From the NCBI RefSeq assembly GCF_000023585.1, contig NC_012914.1:6733501-6797500 (forward strand): 64,000 bases of DNA, read 5' to 3'. Positions 24,781 to 32,640 of this stretch are shown piece after piece (within the stretch, counting starts at the first letter, position 1; the number at the start of each line of letters is the position of its first letter). The notes under the pieces were generated by a model. The model was not told the origin of the DNA. It saw only the letters and a program-made list of their open reading frames with translations, and searched no databases. Origin of the DNA: Paenibacillus sp. JDR-2. GTDB lineage: Bacteria > Bacillota > Bacilli > Paenibacillales > Paenibacillaceae. The position numbers and the translations under genes are program-made.

Positions 24781-24800
24781 TACAATAGTAGACAAAAAAA

Positions 24801-24833
24801 GCCGGTCCTTAGTTAATAAGGATCGGTTTTTTT
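24801..24833 (+). terminator. Terminator of the LTA-synthase-like gene
   Basis: CCGGTCCTTA pairs with TAAGGATCGG (one G-U) followed by seven T residues. Confidence 0.92.
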
Positions 24834-24903
24834 GCGCACTGGTTCCAAGGATTTATTTTAGCTATTCCAAGCCCAAATCTACTAATTTTCTCTAGTACAA
24901 TCC

Positions 24904-24960
24904 CCTCTCATCTGATAGTATCAGTAAGGGTCTATTTACAAAATTCTTACATAAGAGAGG
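24904..24960 (+). promoter_or_regulatory. Upstream regulatory block of SLH gene 1
   Basis: Contains a perfect palindrome CTGATAGTATCAG (24912-24924) and a CCTCTC (24904-24909) complementary to the SD core GAGAGG (24955-24960). The same arrangement recurs before the second SLH gene at 26140-26196. Confidence 0.55.
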
Positions 24961-24968
24961 AATACGAA

Positions 24969-26066
24969 ATGAAAACTTTTTCCCGTAGTCTTATTGTTTT
25001 CTTGGCAGCTGTCGTGCTGCTCACCCTTCCGTTCCAAGCTTCAAAAGTAAGCGCCGCGTCCGCTGAAGATACACTGGGCACATACTTCCCGGTTGATATC
25101 GACGACCACTGGGCCTATGACGAGCTTGACAACTTCGTTAACGCTGATCTGCTCAAAGGCTCCGCCGACTCTGACGGCAACACTTTGATCAAACCGGACC
25201 TGTCCGTCAGCCGTGCGGAATTCGTAGCCATTCTGGTACGCGCGCTTGGCTTGACTACAACTGAAACAGGCAAAACCTTTGCTGACGTTCCCGCAGGCAA
25301 ATGGTTCTCCGAGCCGATTCGGATCGCAAGCTCCCTCGGTATCGTTAACGGCCTGACTGAAACGACCTTTGGTCCTAATGAACTGATCAAACGCGGCGAG
25401 ATCGCTACGATGGTCGTTCGCGCATTCGAATCCTCCGTCAAATTTGAAGGCGAAGCGAAGTCCTTCTCCGACGTGCCGGAATACTTCGCAACTCCTTTCA
25501 TTGCAAAAGCAAGCCAAGCGGGCATTGTTCGCGGCGCTACCGCTACAACGTTTAAGCCTTACGCAAACGCAACTCGCGCTGAAGCTGTGGTAATGGTCCA
25601 ACGCGCGCTTGATCTGCAAGCAAGCAATCTGCCGGAAGATGCGACTCTCACCGCTCTGATTGATGAATACGAGGCAAAAGAAGCAGAGGTTGTTAATTCG
25701 CAGGACTTCGCTAAGCTTGGCGATGTTCTGGATAAATATATGACGGGTTACGCTAAAGCCGAAAACGCCTTTGACTACCAGGATTATTCGGAGCTGGCGA
25801 AGGAAGGTTACACCCTTGCTTTGGAAAAGCTGACTTCGCAAAAATATGAAATCGTGGCGAAAACAGACCGTTTTGCTACCATTCATGCAACAGGCAGCAC
25901 TTACAAAGTAACGGTTAAAGGCAAAACCGATGCCGATACGCAAACGCAAACCGTTCCAAGAGACGGCTATTATCTGTTGAAGAAAACAGAAGACAACAGC
26001 TGGAAAATCTATCTGTTTGGTCCTGACGCTGATGACGCGTCCGGCACTGACGAAATCACTGAATAA
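24969..26066 (+). CDS. S-layer-homology surface protein 1
   Basis: 365 residues: Sec signal peptide (residues 1 to ~30, cleavage after KVSA-A), three SLH domains (about 37-85, 100-150, 160-215; for example DIDDHWAYDELDNFV, FADVPAGKWFSEPIRIAS, FSDVPEYFATPFIAKAS), then a ~140-residue C-terminal domain of unknown function (VNSQDFAKLGDVLDKYMTGYA to YYLLKKTEDNSWKIYLFG) that resembles small NTF2-like folds. SLH domains bind pyruvylated secondary cell-wall polymer. Closely related to the next gene. SD GAGAGG precedes ATG; a strong terminator follows. Confidence 0.93.
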   Translation: MKTFSRSLIVFLAAVVLLTLPFQASKVSAASAEDTLGTYFPVDIDDHWAYDELDNFVNADLLKGSADSDGNTLIKPDLSVSRAEFVAILVRALGLTTTETGKTFADVPAGKWFSEPIRIASSLGIVNGLTETTFGPNELIKRGEIATMVVRAFESSVKFEGEAKSFSDVPEYFATPFIAKASQAGIVRGATATTFKPYANATRAEAVVMVQRALDLQASNLPEDATLTALIDEYEAKEAEVVNSQDFAKLGDVLDKYMTGYAKAENAFDYQDYSELAKEGYTLALEKLTSQKYEIVAKTDRFATIHATGSTYKVTVKGKTDADTQTQTVPRDGYYLLKKTEDNSWKIYLFGPDADDASGTDEITE

Positions 26067-26073
26067 GAACGAA

Positions 26074-26109
26074 GAAGGCTTGCGGATACCCGCAAGCCTT
26101 CTTTTTTTG
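26074..26109 (+). terminator. Terminator after SLH gene 1
   Basis: GAAGGCTTGCGG/CCGCAAGCCTTC with a 4-nt loop, followed by seven T residues. Confidence 0.95.
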
Positions 26110-26139
26110 CATGCCAATTATTCTCTCTAGTACTAAAAC

Positions 26140-26196
26140 CTCTCATCTGGTAGTATCAGTATGGGTCATTTTTACAATATCTTTACATAAGAGAGG
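26140..26196 (+). promoter_or_regulatory. Upstream regulatory block of SLH gene 2
   Basis: CTGGTAGTATCAG at 26147-26159 sits 45 bp before the ATG, as in gene 1 (44 bp), with the same CCTCTC (26140-26145) and SD GAGAGG (26191-26196) pair. Confidence 0.55.
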
Positions 26197-26204
26197 AATA
26201 TGAA

Positions 26205-27293
26205 ATGAAAGCTTTTACCCGCAGTCTTATTATTTTTCTGACAGCAGTACTTCTGCTTGCACTCCCGTTCCAGGCGTCCAAAGCTAGCGCTGCGTCCGCG
26301 GAAGACACCCTGTATGCTTATATCCCGATGGATATCGACGAGCATTGGGCTTACGAGGCGCTGGACAACTTCGTTTCGGCGGACCTGCTCAAGGGCTACA
26401 CGGACTCCTATGGCGATACTTATCTGAAGCCCGACTTATCCATCAGCCGCGCGGAATTCGTATCCATTCTCGTACGCGCGCTTGGTCTAGCAACCGAGGA
26501 AGCAGGCAAATCCTTTACTGACGTTCCTAGCGGCAAATGGTACTCCGAGCCGATTCGGATCGCCAGCTCCCTTGGCGTTGTGAACGGTCTGACCGAAACA
26601 ACTTTCGGGCCTGATGAACTTGTTAAGCGCGGCGAGATCGCAACGATGGTGGTCCGCGCTTTCGAATCTTCCGTCAAATTTGAAGGCGAGGCGAAATCCT
26701 TCTCCGACGTACCGGAATACTTCGCAACGCCTTTCATTGCAAAGGCAAGCCAAGCCGGAATTGTCCGCGGAGCTACCGCAACAACCTTTAAGCCTTACGC
26801 AAACGCGACTCGCGCGGAAGCCGTTGTCATGATTCAGCGCGCGCTTGATCTGCAGAAGAGCGATCTTCCCGAGGATGCCGTGCTTACCGCCGTCATTAAC
26901 GAGGAAAACGCTAAAGAGGCGGAAGCCGTCAATGCGGAGGAATACGGCAAGCTTGGCGAGATCCAGGCACAATATTATACCGGATATCAACTGGCCGCCA
27001 GCTTCTGGGACAGCGAGAGCTTCGCGGCTTTAAAAGAACAGGGCTATAAATTGGCATTTGAGCTGACTGCGCCTGCAAGTTTTGAAGTCGTCTCCAAATC
27101 GAACCGTTTTGCCGTTATTCATGCGACAGGCGGCAAGATCAACATGAAATTGGAAGGCCCGGACATGACGCATACTCAGGTCATCCCTACGGACGCTACT
27201 TACTATCTGAAAAAAATGCCGGACAACAGCTGGAAAATCTATTATATGTATGAAGACGATCCCGAATATAGCGAAGATGAATTCGGATTATAA
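26205..27293 (+). CDS. S-layer-homology surface protein 2
   Basis: 362 residues, tandem paralogue of the preceding gene, including signal peptide, three SLH domains and the same C-terminal domain (AEEYGKLGEIQAQYYTGYQ to YYLKKMPDNSWKIYYMYED). The third SLH domain is nearly identical between copies (SFSDVPEYFATPFIAKAS, AGIVRGATATTFKPYANATR) whereas C-terminal domains have diverged, suggesting that the anchor is conserved and the outer domain varies. Has its own upstream block and terminator, so it is transcribed separately. Confidence 0.93.
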   Translation: MKAFTRSLIIFLTAVLLLALPFQASKASAASAEDTLYAYIPMDIDEHWAYEALDNFVSADLLKGYTDSYGDTYLKPDLSISRAEFVSILVRALGLATEEAGKSFTDVPSGKWYSEPIRIASSLGVVNGLTETTFGPDELVKRGEIATMVVRAFESSVKFEGEAKSFSDVPEYFATPFIAKASQAGIVRGATATTFKPYANATRAEAVVMIQRALDLQKSDLPEDAVLTAVINEENAKEAEAVNAEEYGKLGEIQAQYYTGYQLAASFWDSESFAALKEQGYKLAFELTAPASFEVVSKSNRFAVIHATGGKINMKLEGPDMTHTQVIPTDATYYLKKMPDNSWKIYYMYEDDPEYSEDEFGL

Positions 27294-27302
27294 TAATGAA
27301 CA

Positions 27303-27336
27303 AGAGGCTTGCGGATATCCGCAAGCCTTTTATTTT
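27303..27336. terminator. Terminator between SLH gene 2 and the convergent aldo/keto reductase
   Basis: AGGCTTGCGG/CCGCAAGCCT palindrome with a T-rich tail (TTTTATTTT), almost the same hairpin as after SLH gene 1. Confidence 0.9.
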
Positions 27337-28294
27337 AAATAACGTATGAAGAGTCCGGTTCAAATAAGCGGCTGATCTGCTCATAATCCTCGCGGGTCAG
27401 CTTCCATCGGGAAGCGGCGGCATTTTCCTGTACCTGTGCAACCGTCTTGGCACCGGCGATAACCGTCGTAACCGCCTTGTTATAGAGCAGCCAATTAATC
27501 GCGACCTGGCTGAGCGGCTTGCCGATGGACCTTGCGATCCCTTGCAGCAGCTCCACCTTCAGCACGTTGCCTTCGAACTGGCCGCGTTTGTAAAGCGGAT
27601 TGCCATAGGAGCGGATATCGTCATCCCGGAACTTCGTGACCGCGTTGAATTTGCCGGTGAGCAGCCCTTGCGCCAAAGGACTGTACGGGATAAAGCCCAG
27701 CTGCTGCTTCTCGGAGTAAGGAAGCTCGGCATATTCGACTTGCCTTTGCAGCAGGTTGTACGGGGACTGAAGCGAGACGACGGTGGCAACGGACTGCGCC
27801 GCCACAAGCTGATGAACGGAGAAGTTCGATACGCCGATGCTGCGGATTTTGCCTGCTTGGACAAGCCCGTTAAGAACCGAAAATGTCTCCTCAATGGGTA
27901 CCTTGCCTTTAGGATCCGGCCAATGCACCTGATAAAGATCGATATAATCGGTATCCAGCCGAAGGAGGCTGTCATCCACCTCGCGGATAAGGCTTGCCCC
28001 GGACAAGTCGATATCGACCTGGTAACGGTCATCCCAGACAAGACCGCATTTGGTGGCAATAAGTACTTTATCCCGTACGGACTTAAGCGCTTTTCCCAGC
28101 ACTCTCTCCGATTCCCCGAATCCGTATACCGGAGCCGTATCGAAAAAGGTAATCCCCAGATCAATGGCCTTATCTATCGCCTGCCGGATATCCTTCTCTT
28201 CTACAGCCCCCCAGCCGTTCCGGCCCGCAGCCCATGCTCCAAAACCAATAACCGACGGGTACAGCTCACTTGCGCCCAGCCTTCTTATCTCCAC
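27335..28294 (-). CDS. Aldo/keto reductase
   Basis: 319 residues. Tetrad: Asp and Tyr in FFDTAPVYGFGESE near 51-56, Lys in LIATKCG near 82, His in DLYQVHWPDP near 124. C-terminal VIAGAKTVAQVQENAAA forms the NADP-binding end. Closest in style to YhdN/general-stress AKRs of Bacillus. Substrate unknown. It ends against the SLH terminator and is monocistronic. Confidence 0.92.
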   Translation of the reverse strand: MEIRRLGASELYPSVIGFGAWAAGRNGWGAVEEKDIRQAIDKAIDLGITFFDTAPVYGFGESERVLGKALKSVRDKVLIATKCGLVWDDRYQVDIDLSGASLIREVDDSLLRLDTDYIDLYQVHWPDPKGKVPIEETFSVLNGLVQAGKIRSIGVSNFSVHQLVAAQSVATVVSLQSPYNLLQRQVEYAELPYSEKQQLGFIPYSPLAQGLLTGKFNAVTKFRDDDIRSYGNPLYKRGQFEGNVLKVELLQGIARSIGKPLSQVAINWLLYNKAVTTVIAGAKTVAQVQENAAASRWKLTREDYEQISRLFEPDSSYVI

Positions 28295-28385
28295 TCCTCT
28301 GCCTCCTTTTATCCGTTTTCTTTTATCATATAATACCTATTTACTTACTTGGAATTATTTCTCATTATACTCTCCCCTTCGTTGC

Positions 28386-28414
28386 TTGACAACGAAAGAA
28401 TGAATGCCTATGAT
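28386..28414 (+). promoter_or_regulatory. Sigma-A promoter of the VOC-family gene
   Basis: Consensus -35 TTGACA, 17-bp spacer, -10 TATGAT. Confidence 0.85.
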
Positions 28415-28440
28415 GGGGTCAAACTAGAGGAGAAGGAGTA

Positions 28441-28830
28441 ATGCAAATGGCACGCAAACGCGTCGATCACGTTGGAATCATGGTAAGAGATATGGAGGCA
28501 ACCATCCGCTTCTATGAAGAGTTTGTGGGTCTGACCCTGAAAGGCCGCTTGACTCATACAAATGGCGTTATTGAACTAGCTTTCCTTGGCTTCGGGGATT
28601 CCGACGAGACGGAAATCGAATTAGTCCAGCATTATAACGGCGAGCTGCCTGTAGAAGGGCGCGTTCACCACTTTGCGATTTATGTAGACGATGTGGATGC
28701 CGAATTCGCACGTTTGAAAGAGACAAGCGTAACATTTATCGACGAGGAAATTACAACGCTTCCTAACGGCTACCGTTACTTCTTCATTAGCGGACCGGAA
28801 GGCGAACGAATCGAATTTTTCCAGCGTTAA
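28441..28830 (+). CDS. VOC (glyoxalase/bleomycin-resistance) family protein
   Basis: 129 residues with two beta-alpha-beta-beta-beta modules. Candidate metal ligands: His in RVDHVGIMVRDM near 11, Glu in IELVQHYNGE, His in RVHHFAIYVDDVD near 79, Glu at the C terminus (EGERIEFFQR). This pattern fits glyoxalase I-like or methylmalonyl-CoA-epimerase-like enzymes; the reaction is not determined. ATG 28441 and 28447 both have suitable SDs in GAGGAGAAGGAG. Confidence 0.85.
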   Translation: MQMARKRVDHVGIMVRDMEATIRFYEEFVGLTLKGRLTHTNGVIELAFLGFGDSDETEIELVQHYNGELPVEGRVHHFAIYVDDVDAEFARLKETSVTFIDEEITTLPNGYRYFFISGPEGERIEFFQR

Positions 28831-28840
28831 AATATAAGAA

Positions 28841-28885
28841 AAAAAGCCTCCATCTCCACCGTTTGTGGATTTGGAGGCTTCTTTT
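28841..28885. terminator. Bidirectional terminator between VOC gene and bcp
   Basis: AAGCCTCC/GGAGGCTT stem with A run before and T run after. Confidence 0.9.
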
Positions 28886-28893
28886 GTCCATGC

Positions 28894-29355
28894 TTATTTT
28901 ACCGCTTCGAGCACTTCAAGAACGTGGCCGTCTACCGATACGCTGCGCCATTCGCGTGCCAGCACGCCGTTCTCGTCGATCAGGAACGTCGAGCGCTCGA
29001 TTCCCATAAACGTTTCGCCGTTCCAGGAACGCTCCTTCCATACGCCAAACAGCTCGGATACTCCATGCTCCGTATCGGCAAGCAGCGGGAAAGGAAGCTG
29101 GAAGTCGTTAATGAAGGTGTCATGCGACGCCAGATCGTCAGGGCTGATGCCGATCACTTCCGTATTATACGATTTGAACTGCCCGTTGTAATCGCGGAAA
29201 TCGCATGACTCAACCGTACAACCCGGCGTATTATCCTTCGGGTAGAAATAAATCACCAGCTTTTTGCCCTTGTAGTCGGATAGCGAGATATTGCCGCCTG
29301 TAGAAGCCGGCAGAGTGAAATCCGGTACAGCTTGTCCTACTTGCGCTTGCGTCAT
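28894..29355 (-). CDS. bcp: Thioredoxin-dependent peroxiredoxin Bcp
   Basis: 153 residues. Peroxidatic Cys46 and resolving Cys51 in NTPGCTVESCDFRD define the atypical 2-Cys BCP/PrxQ subfamily; KGKKLVIYFYPKD and the Arg near 121 complete the active site. It reduces organic hydroperoxides using thioredoxin. It begins 26 bp after ansA, with SD GAGGAGAGG, so it may be cotranscribed. Confidence 0.95.
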   Translation of the reverse strand: MTQAQVGQAVPDFTLPASTGGNISLSDYKGKKLVIYFYPKDNTPGCTVESCDFRDYNGQFKSYNTEVIGISPDDLASHDTFINDFQLPFPLLADTEHGVSELFGVWKERSWNGETFMGIERSTFLIDENGVLAREWRSVSVDGHVLEVLEAVK

Positions 29356-29381
29356 AAATGAACACCTCTCCTCAAAACGTT

Positions 29382-30455
29382 TTATACGCCAAGTTTACCA
29401 CGATTAGCCACAAATTCGTAGAACAGCGGCTGCTCCATAACGAAGGATTGAATCTCTTCCTTGCCAAGCGGCAGAGAGTAAGCCAAAGTCAGCTTCATAA
29501 GCGCGGCTTCGACGGACATGTTCTCGATAAAAACCGCTCCCGCTTCCTTCAGAAGAATAGACGAAGCATACATCGCTTCGCCGCTGTCCTTGAGCGGACA
29601 CAGATACAGGTCCACCCCTTGTTCCGCGCAATATTCGGCAAACTGCAGGAGAGAATGGGAATCCGCCCCGCTTGCATTCGCCGTTCCGGAGTGGAACAGG
29701 TCATGCAGCACGGCTTTTGGTTTATGCACGGAGAAATCGTAGTACGAATAATTCAGCCCCGGAAAAGGACGGATATACAGCATGCCGGACTGGATGCCTT
29801 CGCCGTCTTCCAGCCACGGACTGCTCTCCGGCTGACGCGCGCGAAGCTCATCGTGAGCCGGGTTAAACGGATGGTCGTAACGGACCAGTCTTCCGCCAGC
29901 CATGGTGCCGTAAGGCACGCTATACGGGCTGTCGAACTGGTCGGTGAACGACTCGCATTGCGTAATGCGGCTGCCGAGATAAACCACCGATTCTCCTTTA
30001 TCATTACGGTAAATGACAAATACGCCCGGCGCCGCATCCTCCGAAATAAAGTCCACTGCCGCAGCGAAATTGCTCAGACCGTTCGCCCGCTCGTCGCCAA
30101 GCGGATAATTGCTGGCCACAAGGACCAGCGGGATTGTCAGGTCGCATAAAACAAAGCTGAGAAGCGCCGCCGAAAAGGCCAGCGTATCCGAGCCATGCGT
30201 CACAATAAGACCGTCGTACTTGGATTGATCGACGGCCCTGATCGCCGCAATCAATGTATTCCAGTCCGACGGCACGATATTTTCGCTCAATATATTCATC
30301 GGTTGAACCGTCTCCAGGTCCGCATCCCGCTTCAGCGCGCTCGCCATGTAAGCATCAATCAAATGGTAAGAGCCTGCTTCATTCACCGAAATCGCGCCGT
30401 CATTGTTCTTGCTGCCGATTGTTCCTCCGGTGAACATCACAAGTATTTGGCTCAT
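29382..30455 (-). CDS. ansA: L-asparaginase (type I-like)
   Basis: 357 residues, no signal peptide. The first catalytic Thr is in FTGGTIGSKNNDG near residue 9-12, and the second motif is VTHGSDTLAFSAA near 86 (Thr, Asp). Hydrolyses asparagine to aspartate and ammonia in the cytoplasm. SD GAGAGGGAGTT. A perfect TTGCATATGG inverted repeat lies just upstream (30482-30520) and resembles sequences in the Lrp-type regulator region at 34.36 kb, suggesting common control with the amide-catabolic operon. Confidence 0.93.
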   Translation of the reverse strand: MSQILVMFTGGTIGSKNNDGAISVNEAGSYHLIDAYMASALKRDADLETVQPMNILSENIVPSDWNTLIAAIRAVDQSKYDGLIVTHGSDTLAFSAALLSFVLCDLTIPLVLVASNYPLGDERANGLSNFAAAVDFISEDAAPGVFVIYRNDKGESVVYLGSRITQCESFTDQFDSPYSVPYGTMAGGRLVRYDHPFNPAHDELRARQPESSPWLEDGEGIQSGMLYIRPFPGLNYSYYDFSVHKPKAVLHDLFHSGTANASGADSHSLLQFAEYCAEQGVDLYLCPLKDSGEAMYASSILLKEAGAVFIENMSVEAALMKLTLAYSLPLGKEEIQSFVMEQPLFYEFVANRGKLGV

Positions 30456-30481
30456 CTGTAACTCCCTCTCCGTTTCAGCAA

Positions 30482-30520
30482 TTGCATATGGTTCTAGTAC
30501 TCAGTCGTCCCCATATGCAA
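30482..30520. promoter_or_regulatory. Inverted repeat, candidate Lrp-type operator
   Basis: TTGCATATGG (30482-30491) and CCATATGCAA (30511-30520) are perfect complements, 19 bp apart, upstream of ansA. Related words ATGCATATGG and TTGCATATAC occur at 34355-34364 and 34393-34402. Confidence 0.5.
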
Positions 30521-30563
30521 CCTAAATCATACTAAACCGGGCTTGAGGCTTGCAAGCAAACGA

Positions 30564-31418
30564 TTAACGAACCCCGCTCCGCAGCGGCGACAGTCCATTA
30601 ATCCGGCATTCGATGACATCACCGCTCCGAATGACGGCCGCACCCGGCGTCCCGGTCAGGATAACGTCTCCCGGCAGCAGCGTCATTACCTGCGAGTGGA
30701 AGGCAATCAGAAAAGCAGGCGGAAAAATCATATTCGACAGCTTGGCGGCATGCGCCAGCCTGCCGTTATGCCACGTCTCCACTTGCAGCTCGGGCAGCTC
30801 TCCCGCTTCATCCGGCGTGGTCAGCTCGGAGCCAAAGGTGAAGAACGTATCAAAGCTTTTCGCCCGGGTCAAATAACGCATATGCCGGGCGTGAATATCT
30901 GCCGCCGTCGTATCGATCGCCGCCGCAAAACCCGCAATGGCAAGCAGCGCTTCGTCCTCCGATACGTTCCGGCATGTCCGCCCGATAATAATCGCCAGCT
31001 CCGCTTCGGCCGTCACCCGTTCGGATTGGGCAGGCAGCATAATATCCTCGCCGTCGCCAATAATCGACGTATCCGGCTTCATAAAGCTTACCGGCTCTTC
31101 TTCGCGAAGGGCAGCAAGCTGCCTCGCGTCCGCCGCGTAATTCATGCCGATTCCCCATATTTTGCGGGGATGGCGGTAAAGCGGCACGGGGCTTGCTTCC
31201 CCGGCTCGGATGATCGACAATGAGGCTAGCCTCTCTTGACCACCTTCGTTATACCAGGCAGTTAGCTCCGACAGCCGACCGCTTGTAATAAGGCCAAATA
31301 CATCCGTCTGCCAGTCTGATCCCGTGATACGGTTCAGCTCCGCCAGCGTTACATATCCTTCGGGTACGGCTATGCTGCCCAGCTCCACACCTTCATGCAC
31401 AATCGTAGCCAGCTTCAT
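30564..31418 (-). CDS. Fumarylacetoacetate hydrolase-family protein
   Basis: 284 residues. C-terminal FAH domain with acidic metal ligands in VTAEAELAIIIGR (Glu, Glu) near 135, Asp in AAAIDTTAAD, KSFDTFFTFG, and LLPGDVILTGTPG near 250. Family reactions include cleavage or decarboxylation of beta-diketo acids and hydration of 2-keto-pentenoate; lactonase-like steps also occur. Last gene of a three-gene operon with an amidase (4-bp gap) and a gamma-glutamyltransferase-like gene, so it probably processes an amide-derived product (inference). Confidence 0.88.
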   Translation of the reverse strand: MKLATIVHEGVELGSIAVPEGYVTLAELNRITGSDWQTDVFGLITSGRLSELTAWYNEGGQERLASLSIIRAGEASPVPLYRHPRKIWGIGMNYAADARQLAALREEEPVSFMKPDTSIIGDGEDIMLPAQSERVTAEAELAIIIGRTCRNVSEDEALLAIAGFAAAIDTTAADIHARHMRYLTRAKSFDTFFTFGSELTTPDEAGELPELQVETWHNGRLAHAAKLSNMIFPPAFLIAFHSQVMTLLPGDVILTGTPGAAVIRSGDVIECRINGLSPLRSGVR

Positions 31419-31422
31419 CGCT

Positions 31423-32610
31423 TTACCTCCCCTTCTCGAATTGTTCCGCCCGGCGCAGCAGCTTGAGGTCCTGCTTCACGCCCGCTATAACCGACAACGC
31501 GATTGGCGCGCCATCAACCTCGCCTGCCGGAATCGTTACCTGCGGAAGCCCCGACAGCCCTGCTATACAGGATAGCTGCATCGTGCGGAACCGGCGTTCT
31601 TCAACGGCAGGCCCATGAATCGTCCGGCTTGGAGCGGTGCCCGGGATCGTCGGAATGATGAGCAGACCGTCGTCGCCAAGCAGCTCCCGCAGCCTTTTCC
31701 GAATAATTTCCCGCAACGCGCCATCCCTCTCGGCTTCGGCGCCCGATATCGTGCTTGCCGAAGCAAATCTCGCGCCAATGCTTTCGCCAAACACCGGCTT
31801 CTCCCTGACAATCCATTCGCCATGCGTCTGCCAGATCTCCCGCCCTTGCGTCGTGCGGAAAGCATGGCTCCAAGCCTCCAGACCTTCCGGCGCGACCGAT
31901 CGCCATTCCTGCGTCATGCCTTCCGTCTGTACAAGCTGTATGCAGACGCTCCCCAGCGCCTTGCGGCAGGAAGGCTCCGCCTTCTCCCACGCTTCCTCGG
32001 CAAAGATCAGCCTGCGAAAATCCTGCCGCGGCGTTTCCGCATCGGTAGTTCCGGGTAACAAAACATCGCCCACTTGGCGCAGCAGAGAGATGTCTCTTGC
32101 CATCCAGCCGACGGTATCGTAGCTTGGAGCGAGCGGAATAACCCCGTCAATGGAAACAAAGTCATGCGTCGGCCGGAATCCGTAAATCCCGCAATACGCG
32201 GCGGGCACCCGGACCGAGCCGCCCGTATCCGTGCCAAGCGCGAAGTCGACAGCGCCCGCCGCCACCGCAACCGCCGAACCGCTGGACGACCCGCCAGGTA
32301 TCCGGTCCGGTGCCTTCGGATTAACCGGCGTGCCGTAATGATCGTTTTGTCCGTTAATGCTGTACATCAATTCATCGGTATGGGTTGTGCCTGTGAGGCG
32401 CGCGCCCGATGCCAGCAGCTTGCTGATCGAAGAGGCCGTCTTCTCCCAAGGCGAATGCGTACGAAGCCAATCCGGATTGCCGGCCCCGCTCGTGTACCCT
32501 TTTATCGCAAATACATCCTTTACCGCAAATGTCAGGCCGCGAAGCGGTCCCTCTCCGACCGGCGGCAGCTCAAGCTCCGGCTCTACAAACGCTTTGTACG
32601 TATCGATCAT
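31423..32610 (-). CDS. Amidase-signature family hydrolase
   Basis: 395 residues. The Ser-cisSer-Lys triad is visible: Lys31 in FAVKDVFAIKG, and GGSSSGSAVAVAAG plus GTDTGGSVRVPAAYCG carrying the two serines. It hydrolyses an amide to acid and ammonia in the cytoplasm. Short for the family (often 450-500), like the amidases of the AtzE or AmiE-signature single-domain type. Middle gene of the operon with YwrD-like and FAH-family proteins. Confidence 0.88.
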   Translation of the reverse strand: MIDTYKAFVEPELELPPVGEGPLRGLTFAVKDVFAIKGYTSGAGNPDWLRTHSPWEKTASSISKLLASGARLTGTTHTDELMYSINGQNDHYGTPVNPKAPDRIPGGSSSGSAVAVAAGAVDFALGTDTGGSVRVPAAYCGIYGFRPTHDFVSIDGVIPLAPSYDTVGWMARDISLLRQVGDVLLPGTTDAETPRQDFRRLIFAEEAWEKAEPSCRKALGSVCIQLVQTEGMTQEWRSVAPEGLEAWSHAFRTTQGREIWQTHGEWIVREKPVFGESIGARFASASTISGAEAERDGALREIIRKRLRELLGDDGLLIIPTIPGTAPSRTIHGPAVEERRFRTMQLSCIAGLSGLPQVTIPAGEVDGAPIALSVIAGVKQDLKLLRRAEQFEKGR

Positions 32611-32640
32611 GGAATAATCCCTCCCTCTATATCCATCCGT

